Shown: piece after piece, positions 24,701-33,752 of the stretch
Position numbering within the stretch: position 1 is the first letter of the stretch
Layout of the letters: each line of letters starts with the position of its first letter
NCBI GenBank assembly: GCA_030737835.1
Contig: CM060849.1
Span: 15,977,216-16,041,215, forward strand
From: Acorus gramineus
Lineage: Eukaryota; Streptophyta; Magnoliopsida; Acorales; Acoraceae
Length of the DNA: 64,000 bases
Direction of reading: 5' to 3'
Position numbers and translations under genes: made by a program
The notes under the pieces: model-generated
What the model saw: only the letters and a program-made list of their open reading frames with translations
What the model was told of the DNA's origin: nothing
The model's database searches: none

Positions 24701-27700
24701 TGATTGGAAAGGCGGCTAGGTGCTAAGCGTTGCGAATTAGGCCCGCCTAAGCCTAAGTGGGGGATTAATCGGGCCCTAGAAAAGGTTTTTACAACATTGG
24801 AAGACATGTGGGAGTTCTTCTGAAAAAGGATTAAGAAGGGGATTGAAGCAAAAAGGAAAAATGCATTAGGATACCTCTTTGTGCTGTGTGTTGAAATATT
24901 TGGCTATGCAAAACAAATGCATATTCCAAAAGAAAAGAAATGGACCAACAAGCTCACAACCACGAGACTTCTTCGGTTTGAATCACCGTTCTCATTGAAG
25001 AAGCTTCTAGTTCTATCACGATGGCCTTATGGAAAGAGTTGTAAAAGTACAACGAGTTTTTATCTTTACTCCCTTTTTTTCATTTTGTATCTCTTTTTTA
25101 GAGACCTCATCTCCATTTTGATCAAAGGCAACATTTCTTTAACATGAAGCTTTAACTTTCTTTTAAAAAAGGTTGCCTACGGAAATACTCAACGGATAAG
25201 CTCACTTTAGAATTTAGATATCACCGTTCTCATTGAAGAAGCTTCTAGTTCTATCACGGTGGCCTTATGGAAAGGGTTGTAAAAGTACGAGTTTTTATCC
25301 TTACTCCCTTTTTCCTTCTTTTTTTTCATTTTGTATCTCCTTTTTAGAGATCTCATCTCCATTTTGATCGAGGGCAACATTTCTTTAACATGAAGCTCTA
25401 CCTTTCTTTTAAAAAAAGTTGTCTACGGAAATACTCAACGGAAAAGCTCACTTTAGAATTTAGATATTACCTTCTAGTGGAGTTGTTTCTTCTTCTTCTA
25501 GGTCCAAGTGCACCTCTTATAATGATGCCAAAAGAATGTGACCTCCATGGCCTCTTTTTCATTTATGTTTTGATGAATCCTCAAGTACCATATGATCATG
25601 TTGTCACCACAAGTAAAGAAGTCACAACTCATGTCATCCATGTTTAAGGCCACTATAGATGTTAGAAAAGATCCTTTGAGCTAACTATCCTTATGAATTT
25701 ATGTCAACATTGGGAAAAATATAAGAGCAATCTTATTAAAGAAAGATATCCTGGAACAAAGAAAACAAGGGATCTCCGTACACAAAATTAAAGGAAAGGG
25801 AAAGGTAAAGAAAGATGGATGGTCATTGGAAGGGGGGGCTTTCACAAATCATTCCAGATTGTTATCTCCCAAACCCAAAGATGACTCATAATGGTCGAAG
25901 GAGTATCTACTCCTAGTACCATAGTAACCCAATCTTGGAAGTTCAAAGAAATCGCCACCCAAATGTTCTCCACATAAAACCTCTTATGTTGGAATATGCA
26001 TTCAATTCAAGTGAACCAAATACACCAACACATAGCATGAGGGATTAACCAGAATTTAGCAAGGTTGCTTCTATCGCCTCGCTTGTGCCTCTTCCAGACC
26101 CAATGCCACATCCGTATAATAATCTTGTTAAAGAAGCACTGGGAATTGAGGTCACGCGCACGCCCACCTTTCCCAAATCTTCAAACTAAACGAACATCCA
26201 AAGAAGGTATAGTCCCTTAATTCCTCTTCCAAACCACTAAGCTCGCATGAAGCATTGCCATCATGTGTCCATTTTGACCAGTTGACTTTAGTTAGAACCT
26301 TGTTGAGCGTAAATAACCACATGAAGCACCGAATCTTCAAAGGTGCGATGGCTCCCCAAATGAGGCTTTCAAACAGGTAATAAGAATGTTCTAGAGTGGT
26401 TCTTCTCAAGGTTCCTATAAATTGTGACACCATTGATGGGTTTAAGTTCAAGTTTATCCTTCACAACTTTGGACATGTAAAGAATATGTTTAAAAAACAC
26501 CAACATCCCACCTCTCTAGGCTCAGTGGTCAACCTACTACATCTTCCACGGTGTTTTTCTCTCACTACCCTAAAGCATAAGATCCTTCTAGAACATTTAA
26601 CTGGTACCTCATGATCTAAATATTCTTATAAGATCGTGAGGATTTAAAAAGTTGGTTTTGCGTGCTATTTTCAATATTAAACACCATGTATTTTCTGCTT
26701 GACTTTCCCCTTTCAATTGCTCAAATTATTTCTAGTACCAAAGTCGCAGCAGAACAACATGAACAAAAACATTAAATTTGCTCTGTGTGTTAAAACTTTG
26801 ATACCTGATGAAAATTCTCTTTTCTTTTCTAGTTTGAGAAGTGTCTAATGTTTTACGTGGCTTTATAAAATAAAAGCCAAGAAAAGTAACACAGAAAAGA
26901 TAGAACCATTTGGCACTCCTATTCAAGTACTGATTTCCAAATCATAAAAAAAAAATCAATGTTTAAACCTGGACTATGCCTAATATGATGAATAATACAA
27001 TCATACAACTTACCTTGACCTTATTAAACACATCAAGCAGTTTCCAAGGATCAGAGCAACCATCACGAAAGCACTTTGAAACGGCAATGTTGTGAAGAAC
27101 CTGCAATTGTTGCAAAATTCATACATAAAAGGTGTATTCAATTGCTGGAAAAAAAATTGTACTCAGAGGACAAGTAAAAATGAAAGAGACATAAAATTAC
27201 TAACAGGCCAAGCAGAAGGGTGAACAACATGAAAAATTCTCCTATTAAAAGCCCTTCCATAGTTCATATTGTGGCCAACTATATATAATTTTTTGCAACA
27301 AGAGACCCAATATATGTGTCATTTTGAGTGTCTACCAGAGAGATGCCCGTCCATTTGCCAAGAACTAGGCAGCTCCAACCCAAAACAATTATAGATTAAA
27401 GATTAGAGCTCGTCTACCAGAGAGATGCCCATCCATTTGCCAAGAACTAGGCAGCTCCAACCCAAAACAATTACCCCCCGTTTGGGTAACGAGTTAAGCG
27501 AGAATAAGAGTGGTATAAGGGTGGTATAAGAATGGAGAGGGAAAATGATTGTTTGTTTGTAGAATATAACTTGGTATTACGAAGCCAGTTTAAACGAGTA
27601 TAAGAAAGTATAACAATTCTAAGTAACCCCTAGAATAAGCTATACTCAATTTATCTATTCCCATGGATAAATGGGGCCCACCTACAAATAAAAAAAACAC

Positions 27701-30700
27701 ATCTCATCACATCAAATCACCTATCAACACCTCTTATACATCAATAGGGCCCACATGTCAAATCAACTTTTTACACTTTATTTATATTTTATTCTTCATC
27801 AACCAAACAACTCAACCTTTATTCTTACGTTTTCCAATGAGAATAAAAAAAAACGCAACCAAACAGAAAATCTCTTATTCATGTAGATATGTTATCTATA
27901 CTGGCATAGTTATCTATCCAGAATAACTCAATTCCTCAATCCAAACGGGGCCTTATAGATTAAGATTAGAGCTATAACAAACATTAAAACCATCAAGAGA
28001 ATGAGACAATCTTAGACAATGTAAACAATACACAGATCTAACAAGTTCCACTGAACTACCAGTCTACACTGGGTTTTACTTATGGCAAGATTCGTATAGA
28101 TAAGGATTGAATGTGCTGGGGAATGTTTTCCATTCAACCAGATTTTCCTAGTCCAACATTGCTCATGGTAGCAAACCGAGCTTGATTTAGCATGTTAGCA
28201 CCCCCTGCCTCCATTAAGAAGGTCAGACGATCTGTGCCAAACGTGCACAAGGGTGGACACCAATTTTTTTAAAAAACTATGCTCAAATAAGAAATCATAA
28301 GAAAATTATTTTAGAACCAGACATAAAAATAAGTTTGAAAATTGCCATCACAAACTTTGCTGACAATAATGAAGAAGCTTGGTGTTTGAAGAGGGCAGTT
28401 GGTGATCAGCGAGTAGAAATAGGGGATGCGGTTCTAGGCCAGTAGCTCCCTCATCAACTGATCCTTTCTTCCTATCCTTTCTTCCTTCCATTTTCTAGAA
28501 TTGTGCCACAGTTTCATTAATGAAATTGGTAGGTAGGATTCCCACATGTTATAAAAACTAACGAGGAAACTTAAAATAATACAAAATTAAAAAGGCTAGC
28601 GCAATCTGGAACGAGTGAACCATACAAAAATTACACCTAGTTGTCATCTTGTAAATCTTCATTTTAATTTATAGGAGCGGTCAATCATCACCCAACACTA
28701 AGAGTGATACCTCACTTCTATTTTTTTCTTTTTTTGAATAAAGAAAGGAAAACTCGTATTAGAAGTTGCCGCCCCTCAAATAAAATGGAGACAAGGAATC
28801 TCCAATAAGTAGATAGAAAAACCAAGAACATAAAGGCATTCAAGGTCTGTTCCAACTTCAGACACTAACATTGCATAAAAGATCATGTCAGGAATCTGCC
28901 GAAGTAGGCTGCAAATGATGGCTTGTTAGCAATTTTTTCTAACAAGCCTGAACATGCATTCCCTTCCCCCAACATTACTATCACCCAACGCCCATCATCC
29001 AGTAAATTTCCTTTCTCCTCCTCTTCCTATTTTCTCTTCTTTTTTTTTCTTGTTCCCTCCCTTCAGCCAATCAAACACATATCCTCCTTCCCCTCCTTTC
29101 GTCAGCCGGGCTACATCAACTTCTTCCTCTCCTCCATCAAAGTAAATCCAATCCCCATCACCCTCCAATTAGCTAAACTAATCAACCTTATCCCCCCTGC
29201 CCTCCTACTACAAGTCAGCCCCATCAAGGCTCTCCCCTTCTCCAACCAGCTAGACCCATAACTTCCCATTTCGGCACCACTGTGTGCCAGGTAGGTCCCT
29301 GTCTAATGGCTAAGTGCTAGGCCCCCATGGACACCTCAAGGTTTTTTTTTTGTGTGGAAATATAGGAGAATCTATTATTGCAAGAACCCCCGAAAGGTAG
29401 GAGACGAGGGATCTCCTTACATTTAAAAGGAAAGAAAATGAAAAGGAAAATACAAGAATTATAACGAAACCCAAATGAAAATTATCCTCTCCCCCAAGCA
29501 ACACCCATTAATGAAATCGGTGAAGGCTCCTCTAAGATCAATTTCACCCAATTTAAAAGCATTGAGGAAAGTGCGAACCGAGTATATTGCCAATACACTC
29601 TTTTGTGCATAAAAACATCCCTGTTGTGCAATAGCTAAATGGACCAACACGTAGCATGAAAAACCAATCATTGGAACTTAGCATGAGTATTTCGATCAGC
29701 TTTCTTCTGATGATCCCTAAACCACCTTCACATACCTTCCATATCCGAAATGGACAAGAAGTCCCAAGAGCCTCCCCAACCTTCTTCCAAATTTGGGTGC
29801 CAAAGGAGCAGGTAAAGAATAAATAATCTCTCGATTCTTCCTCAACACCACACAAACCGCATAGTGTATCACCGTCGTTAAGACCAATTCGCCTGATCCA
29901 TTTTGGTAAGATCTTGTTTATGGAAAGGAGCCACATAAAACCTCTAATCTTCAACGGAGAGAGCGCACCCCAAATCAAATACTCGAACCAGGTCAAGAGG
30001 AGGTGAGGAAGTGGACCTTTATTAAGCCGCCGATATAAGGAGCAGACAGAGAAACCATTCCGCGGGGACAATCTCCAAACAACCAAGTCCTCCTCCTCTA
30101 AGTTAAGAGAGATCTTTTGTAGGCTCGCAAGAAGTGAAATTAGTTCCTCCATTTCCTCATCGCTAAGATCACAACAAAGCCTTGGCAACCAAACAATAGC
30201 ATTGACATCACAAGTGAATGCGTCACAAATAAGATCGTCCTCATCAAGCGCCACCCAATATAGATTAGGAAAAAAACGTGCCAGCAAGGAACCATCGAGC
30301 CACTCATCCTTCTAAAATCGGATTGCCACACCATCCCAGGAACAAGTTGGATGGCATGGAGACCTCAAGGTTGTCCAGCTCCTTTCAAAATATTTAATTA
30401 TAGTTCCTTATCTTTCACTATATTTTCTCTTCACATACTCCATTTTAAGCGATAAGGTCTTCTAATCAAATGATTGAAATGTCAAACCTGTATTCTCCGA
30501 GTACATCCACAATAATTTGCTTCTATCCCTTGGTATGCTGGACGATGTTGGACATTGTAATGTTCAGCACTATATAATGTACTTTGTAAGTATGAAAATA
30601 ATAGGGTACAAATAACTGACTTGCTCCATAACGACTGTTATTAGTAAGATAATACTCAATAAAAAGCTGCAACACCTCACTGACAACTCCATCCAAAAGT

Positions 30701-31372
30701 GCAAAAATTTTAAGAAATGGTAAAAGATAGTAAGATATTCACAAAGAAGATGCATTCATCCCATTCAAGGTAAGTTCAAACTCGCATCAGAGGCACTTTC
30801 CTGAACTTCACATATTTAAATCTTCTTCCTCTGTCTTTTTTTCCTGGCAGTATTGTTATTCGTTCAACAATTTTACCCAAAAAAAACGACTTTGTCACTC
30901 AAATACTCAATTAGACACAAAAGTCTCCAATCATGGAGTGCAAAGAAGAGGATATAAAAAAAAAAATGATAGCTTTACAACATAAATCGAAAATTGAATA
31001 AGCATAGATAGAATCTTTTTTTTAAGAAAAACATAAATAGAATCTAAAAGTCAAATAAAAAACACTAAAACAACAAAAAAAAAAAAAATGAAAGACGACA
31101 CATTTCAAGTAGATTCAGACACACAGAAGAGAGAAAAATCCGATCAGGCATACCTTGGGATCATCTTCCTTCTTCTGCAACAACTGATTCAACACGTCAA
31201 CGCACTCCCCGAACCGCCGAGACTGGAAGAGGAGCGACGCCTCCTTCGCGAGGGCCGCCGTGACGGAGATAATCCCCCCGTCGTTATTGTCCGCCGGGGG
31301 CGGAGACGCCGCCTGCGTCGGCTGCAACCCCGACTCCCTGTTCGCAGGCGCCGACGGATCCCGCCCGTCCAT
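15787..31372 (-). CDS. CNOT10: CCR4-NOT transcription complex subunit 10 (TPR protein)
   Basis: Six exons (minus strand): 31372-31154, 27100-27014, 23656-23480, 23370-23284, 23206-23135, 17580-15787. All junctions are GT-AG and phase 0; the joined product is 811 aa, close to plant CNOT10 proteins. The N-terminus MDGRDPSAPANRESGLQPTQ leads into the first TPR-like helices (ALAKEASLLFQSRRFGECVD). Exon 2 encodes VLHNIAVSKCFRDGC...LLDVFNKVK; the long last exon carries the TPR array (AKREVKLAMNIARG, FNNNLGCIHHQLGKHHISSM, LRFAECCLLALEKGLL) and ends CSHVRFL. In animals CNOT10 pairs with CNOT11 on the CNOT1 N-terminus of the deadenylase that shortens mRNA poly(A) tails; the plant role is inferred from homology. 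Introns 1, 2 and 5 are 4.1, 3.4 and 5.6 kb and full of transposon debris, while introns 3 and 4 are 109 and 77 bp. No frame damage seen. Exon boundaries are my reading of consensus sites. Confidence 0.93.
17924..18198. mobile_element. Tourist-like MITE in CNOT10 intron 5
   Basis: About 275 bp with ends GGGCTAGTTTG and, inward from the right, GGGATAGTTTGGG, flanked by CAA/TAA, a near-match to the 3-bp TWA duplication of PIF/Harbinger elements. The interior is AT-rich and noncoding, with mirrored GGATAA/TTATCC motifs. Confidence 0.55.
18205..18590 (+). pseudogene. LINE RNase H-domain fragment, decayed
   Basis: Translated pieces read like the C-terminal RNase H domain of plant LINE ORF2: an acidic start then ETEAILMGLQYADRQGFQNV, and later VPRQWIATTDTLARHARLT (the conserved 'R..N..AD.LA' region). 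Frames shift between the pieces. A 52-bp tandem duplication (18349-18400, 18401-18452) interrupts it. It lies antisense to CNOT10 inside intron 5. Confidence 0.55.
18349..18452. repeat. 52-bp tandem duplication
   Basis: Two copies of a 52-bp unit beginning AGTCCACAGAACC and ending AAAATCGGGGCTT, at 18349 and 18401, with two or three mismatches. A short third start (AGTACC) follows. The unit lies within the LINE RNase H fragment. Confidence 0.95.
19487..19740 (-). mobile_element. LINE 3' tail fragment (second subfamily)
   Basis: A T-run (poly-A of a minus-strand insert) at about 19490-19499 is followed by GAAAATGGTAGGCATGTGCC and further sequence resembling other LINE tails in this window in layout but not in detail. 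No coding part is recognisable. Confidence 0.35.
19745..20467 (+). mobile_element. 5'-truncated LINE, ORF2 C-terminus and poly-A
   Basis: Broken translations give a zf-RVT-like region: a phrase like 'FWILILNKVLAKPNRL', 'LCKLCEREEESRKHLFLNC' and then a C-terminal tail. The element ends with TTAATATAAATTGCTCCAAT and an A-run at 20458-20467, the usual LINE 3' end. It lies antisense in CNOT10 intron 5 and is decayed by several frameshifts. Confidence 0.6.
21436..21882. repeat. tandem duplication, ~223-bp unit, in CNOT10 intron 5
   Basis: Unit 1 (21436-21660) and unit 2 (21661-about 21882) share GATA-CTATAGTAAATG-CACCCC at the start, TTGCACAACAACCAAGCAGA, GGCATGTCAAACTTGC, GTATTTAAGCACTC and GCCTCAACCAAGGTA. 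The copies differ by about 10-15 percent, so the duplication is old. Confidence 0.9.
22617..22755 (-). mobile_element. tRNA-derived SINE with 16-bp target duplications
   Basis: The minus-strand body (22739 to 22633) reads from a tRNA-like head. An A-box-like AGCTTTGGTTAAGG lies near 22725 and a B-box-like GGATCAAATCC near 22675-22685 (compare GGTTCRANTCC). An A/T-rich tail of the AAAAAAAATAAAAAATA type follows. It is flanked by AATAAACTGAATATAT (22617-22632) and AATAAACTAAATATAT (22740-22755), 15 of 16 identical, the mark of LINE-driven retrotransposition. It lies in sense orientation in CNOT10 intron 5. Confidence 0.7.
24470..24680 (+). mobile_element. LINE ORF2 C-terminal remnant
   Basis: The plus strand reads 'MTWALWISQNHCLFHE' followed by 'VENIWEIVVRFI', matching the conserved C-terminal phrase of the LINEs here (compare 47.3-47.5 kb and 61.9-62.0 kb). 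Short and decayed. Confidence 0.5.
24984..25458. repeat. tandem duplication, 238-bp unit, in CNOT10 intron 2
   Basis: CACCGTTCTCATTGAAGAAG starts at 24984 and again at 25222. Each copy continues with TTCTAGTTCTATCACG, CTTACTCCC, CATCTCCATTTTGATC and ends CTCACTTTAGAATTTAGATA. A third partial start follows at about 25458. The copies are about 90 percent alike. Confidence 0.9.
25711..26500 (-). mobile_element. 5'-truncated LINE with zf-RVT region, CNOT10 intron 2
   Basis: The 3' end is at about 25711, with the tail motif GGGATCTCCGTAC at 25768-25782. The minus strand then encodes a zf-RVT-like domain at 26152-26451: LIWGAIAPLKIRCFMWLFTL, LSGLEEELRDYTFFGC and IWERW. A decayed C-terminal region lies between (26000-26150). 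It is in sense orientation to CNOT10. Confidence 0.7.
27330..27474. repeat. 82-bp tandem duplication, second copy split by a MITE
   Basis: Copy 1 (27330-27411) starts GTCTACCAGAGAGATGCCC and includes AACAATTATAGATTAAAGAT. Copy 2 starts at 27412 and is interrupted after ...AACAATTA at 27473. It resumes with TTATAGATTAAGATTAGAGC after the MITE (27953 onward). The two copies are almost identical, so the duplication is recent. Confidence 0.95.
27474..27952. mobile_element. Tourist-like (PIF/Harbinger) MITE with TTA duplication
   Basis: 479 bp with ends CCCCCCGTTTGGG and, inward from the right, GGCCCCGTTTGGA, flanked by TTA on both sides (27471-27473 and 27953-27955). The uninterrupted sister copy of the surrounding duplication reads AACAATTATAGATT, showing the empty site directly and confirming both the limits and the 3-bp target duplication. 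No coding capacity. It lies in CNOT10 intron 1. Confidence 0.88.
28718..28905 (-). mobile_element. LINE 3' tail fragment, CNOT10 intron 1
   Basis: A T-rich run at about 28719-28736 is followed by GAATAAAGAAAGGAAAACTC and the tail palindrome GGAGACAAGGAATCTCC at 28787-28803, shared with the other LINE copies here. Only the 3' noncoding part remains. Confidence 0.55.
29327..30370 (-). mobile_element. 5'-truncated LINE bounded by 15-bp target duplications
   Basis: Minus strand. The poly-A (plus-strand T run) is at 29342-29350 and the tail palindrome GGAGACGAGGGATCTCC at 29400-29416. An ORF2 C-terminal frame of 244 aa (30287-29553) includes the zf-RVT region: LIWGALSPLKIRGFMWLLSI, LCGLCGVEEESRDYLFFTC, FGTQIWKKVGEALG. 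ATGGACACCTCAAGG (29327-29341) and ATGGAGACCTCAAGG (30356-30370) are target duplications with one mismatch, so the insert is 29342-30355. It lies sense in CNOT10 intron 1. The long open frame and good duplication suggest a fairly young copy. Confidence 0.85.
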
Positions 31373-32470
31373 TTCTCCAGATCGGATCGCCACGAACCGA
31401 TTCAGTAAACAAAACGGAGCCCTAGATAGACCTAGACGGCTGGACCTACAACGACACCAGACCAAAACGGACCGCTCTCTGCCTTAGCTGGGGGCATCCA
31501 TGGCTTCACGAGGAAATCTAGGGTTTCGATGTGAAGGGGAGCCCAGCACGTGCGACGCGAGTGATGTGAATTCGATTGTGGGAGAAGAGAGAGAGAGAGA
31601 GAGAGGTCTCTTCCTTTGTTTTTTTTTTAACGGGGATTCGTCATCTTGAGATTGGTCTGTTTGAGAGTCTCTCTATCGATTGATTTTTCCGTTTATGAAA
31701 TCGTCTGTTATCGACTTGGATTTTGGATGTAATTATAGAAAGAGTTTTTGAGTGTGACTCTTCCACTCAAACATGCAATCCTTATAAAGATAATGCTATA
31801 ATGCAACTTATTTTAATTTTTTTTGAAAATTTAACTTCAATTAATTAATTGAATGAGTTCATTTACATTAAAAAAAAACAATCACATATTATTACATATT
31901 TTATAAAGATGATGTCCTCGGAAAAATTAGAAAAAAAAATACAATCTTTTCCATAAACAAAACCTCATAATTTTCTATCATATCATAGAAAATAAGTTTG
32001 AAAAATATATTTTCACATTTTTGTAATTAGCTTTGAAGAAGATTGATATATTAGATTTATAATTGTTTATAATCTGAAGTTGTACCATTTGAACGCTTGA
32101 ATACATGTCTGGATTAAATATGATTAATGCAAAAACAGAATTTTTAAACAATGTCCAAACTCATTTTAAATGTTGTCATCGGTTTTTTTTATTTTCCTTT
32201 TATCTTAAGTTAATTTGTCAAAATAGATATTATGTAATATATTCTTATTCGATATCATGAATATAAACATGTTGCAATCTTATTTGTAAATGATGTTTTA
32301 CATTCTAGAGGGTAAGATGACAAGTCTGTATCACATTGTCTAGGGAGGGTTGAGTTTGAACCTGTGATAAATGTTAGTTCTTTTTTTAATGAATTGCGGT
32401 AGCTAGTCTACTATATATCTTTTTTTAAAATCAATCACGAGTTTGTCACTGGCTTAGAATAGGATGACCA

Positions 32471-32595
32471 CTTTCCAAGTTTACAGTCTCTTATGTCTTC
32501 TTACATAATCAGTTTTAAAATCTAAATTTATGCATAATGAGTTTTATAGAACGGGATGATGACTTTCCAAGTTTACAGTCTCTTATGTCTTCTTA
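32471..32595. repeat. duplicated flank plus inverted MITE fragment
   Basis: CTTTCCAAGTTTACAGTCTC...CTTCTTA occurs at 32471-32503 and 32563-32595, 92 bp apart and identical or nearly so. Between them 32504-32550 (ATAATCAGTTTTAAAA...GAGTTTTATAG) is the inverted complement of MITE sequence at about 32612-32660. Confidence 0.85.
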
Positions 32596-32826
32596 GGGTA
32601 TGTTTGGTTGCGGGATTATAAAACTCATTATGCATAAATTTAGGTTTTAAAACTGATTATGCAAGAAGCTCACACCCCCTAGTTTTTAGAAATCGCAACA
32701 TTTGAACACTATTTATCTTAAATCTATCTACAGGAAACTACTGTAGTAAACTGTTTGGTTGCACGATTATAGATATCAATTTTCTACAAACGTAAAAGCT
32801 ACTCAATTGTGCAACTAAACGTTGCC
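32596..32826. mobile_element. Tourist-like MITE, copy 2, with TTA duplication
   Basis: 231 bp with ends GGGTATGTTTGGTTGCGGGA and, inward from the right, GGCAACGTTTAGTTGCACAA, flanked by TTA at 32593-32595 and 32827-32829. Same family as 9023-9251. No coding capacity. Confidence 0.75.
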
Positions 32827-33752
32827 TTAGTATCTATTTAGATCACTTTTCTTTGCTTCCGTGAGGAGGATGCAAGGAGCAACGACCCGCTTTGTTTCAA
32901 ATTGAGATGTGGTGGTTGCATGTGTCCTGAGTTTTCATTGACACATTAGCATTGTCCAGGAGACAAGTCAGTAACAGGGATTGTGTGTACACAGGGAAAA
33001 TGTTAAACTCAATCATTTTTATAATCTAAAACGTTGACCACGTATGTTCTTTTTAAAAAAAAATAATAAACATCATCTAATGAGAGACACATGCTTTGAT
33101 GAAAAGTGTATATCGTTTCATTTCGAGTTAAATAAACATATTTTTACTAAATGTAAAAAAAAATCAACTATGTATATACTTCATTTAACGATACACATGT
33201 TTCATTGGATTTTTAACAATATATATAAAACTGCATTTTAGACCGCAAAAAAGTATGTGTGTAATTCCGCCTGTGTTCACAGAGCACAGTATGCAACAAC
33301 ATCCTAAACCAACCCACGCCCTAATCTAATTGTCTCGAGCGCTATTACACTCAGTCCTTGTTACCATCCAAAACGCAGTCCTATATGCATCATTAGATAA
33401 AACATATGCATCGTTAAACTCTTTTTTATATTTTCTGAAAAATGAATTTCATTCAATTCAAAATAAAAGTGATACACGCTTTTTTATTAAAACATACGAT
33501 GTTTATTTTCTTATAAAATAAAAACACACGTGGTACGTAGAAAGGAACGAGTCTAACATTTTCCCATTATCTCACAACCGAATACGGGCCTATTTGGGCC
33601 GGACCGATCCACGCAAAGCCCAAAAATCTGATCCACGCACGTGCATAGCTTCTTCAACACGCCCTCCCCTCAATTTTGGCGCGAAGAGAGACATAACATC
33701 GAAAGCCGAAACTCTCCTCACAAGAAAAAAGAAAAAAGAAAAACTCCATTTC

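Larger units (their letters stand above)
31373..33592. other. intergenic region between divergent CNOT10 and RIF1
   Basis: The first ~200 bp hold the CNOT10 5' leader and promoter, with a (GA)n microsatellite at about 31588-31605. The rest is AT-rich with one MITE and its duplicated flank (32471-32826). No other gene seen. Confidence 0.5.

Noticed and set aside
33594-33752. Upstream extension of RIF1 exon 1
   Set aside because: The frame is open but begins at a TTG. The first ATG is 33753, which starts a family-like N-terminus.
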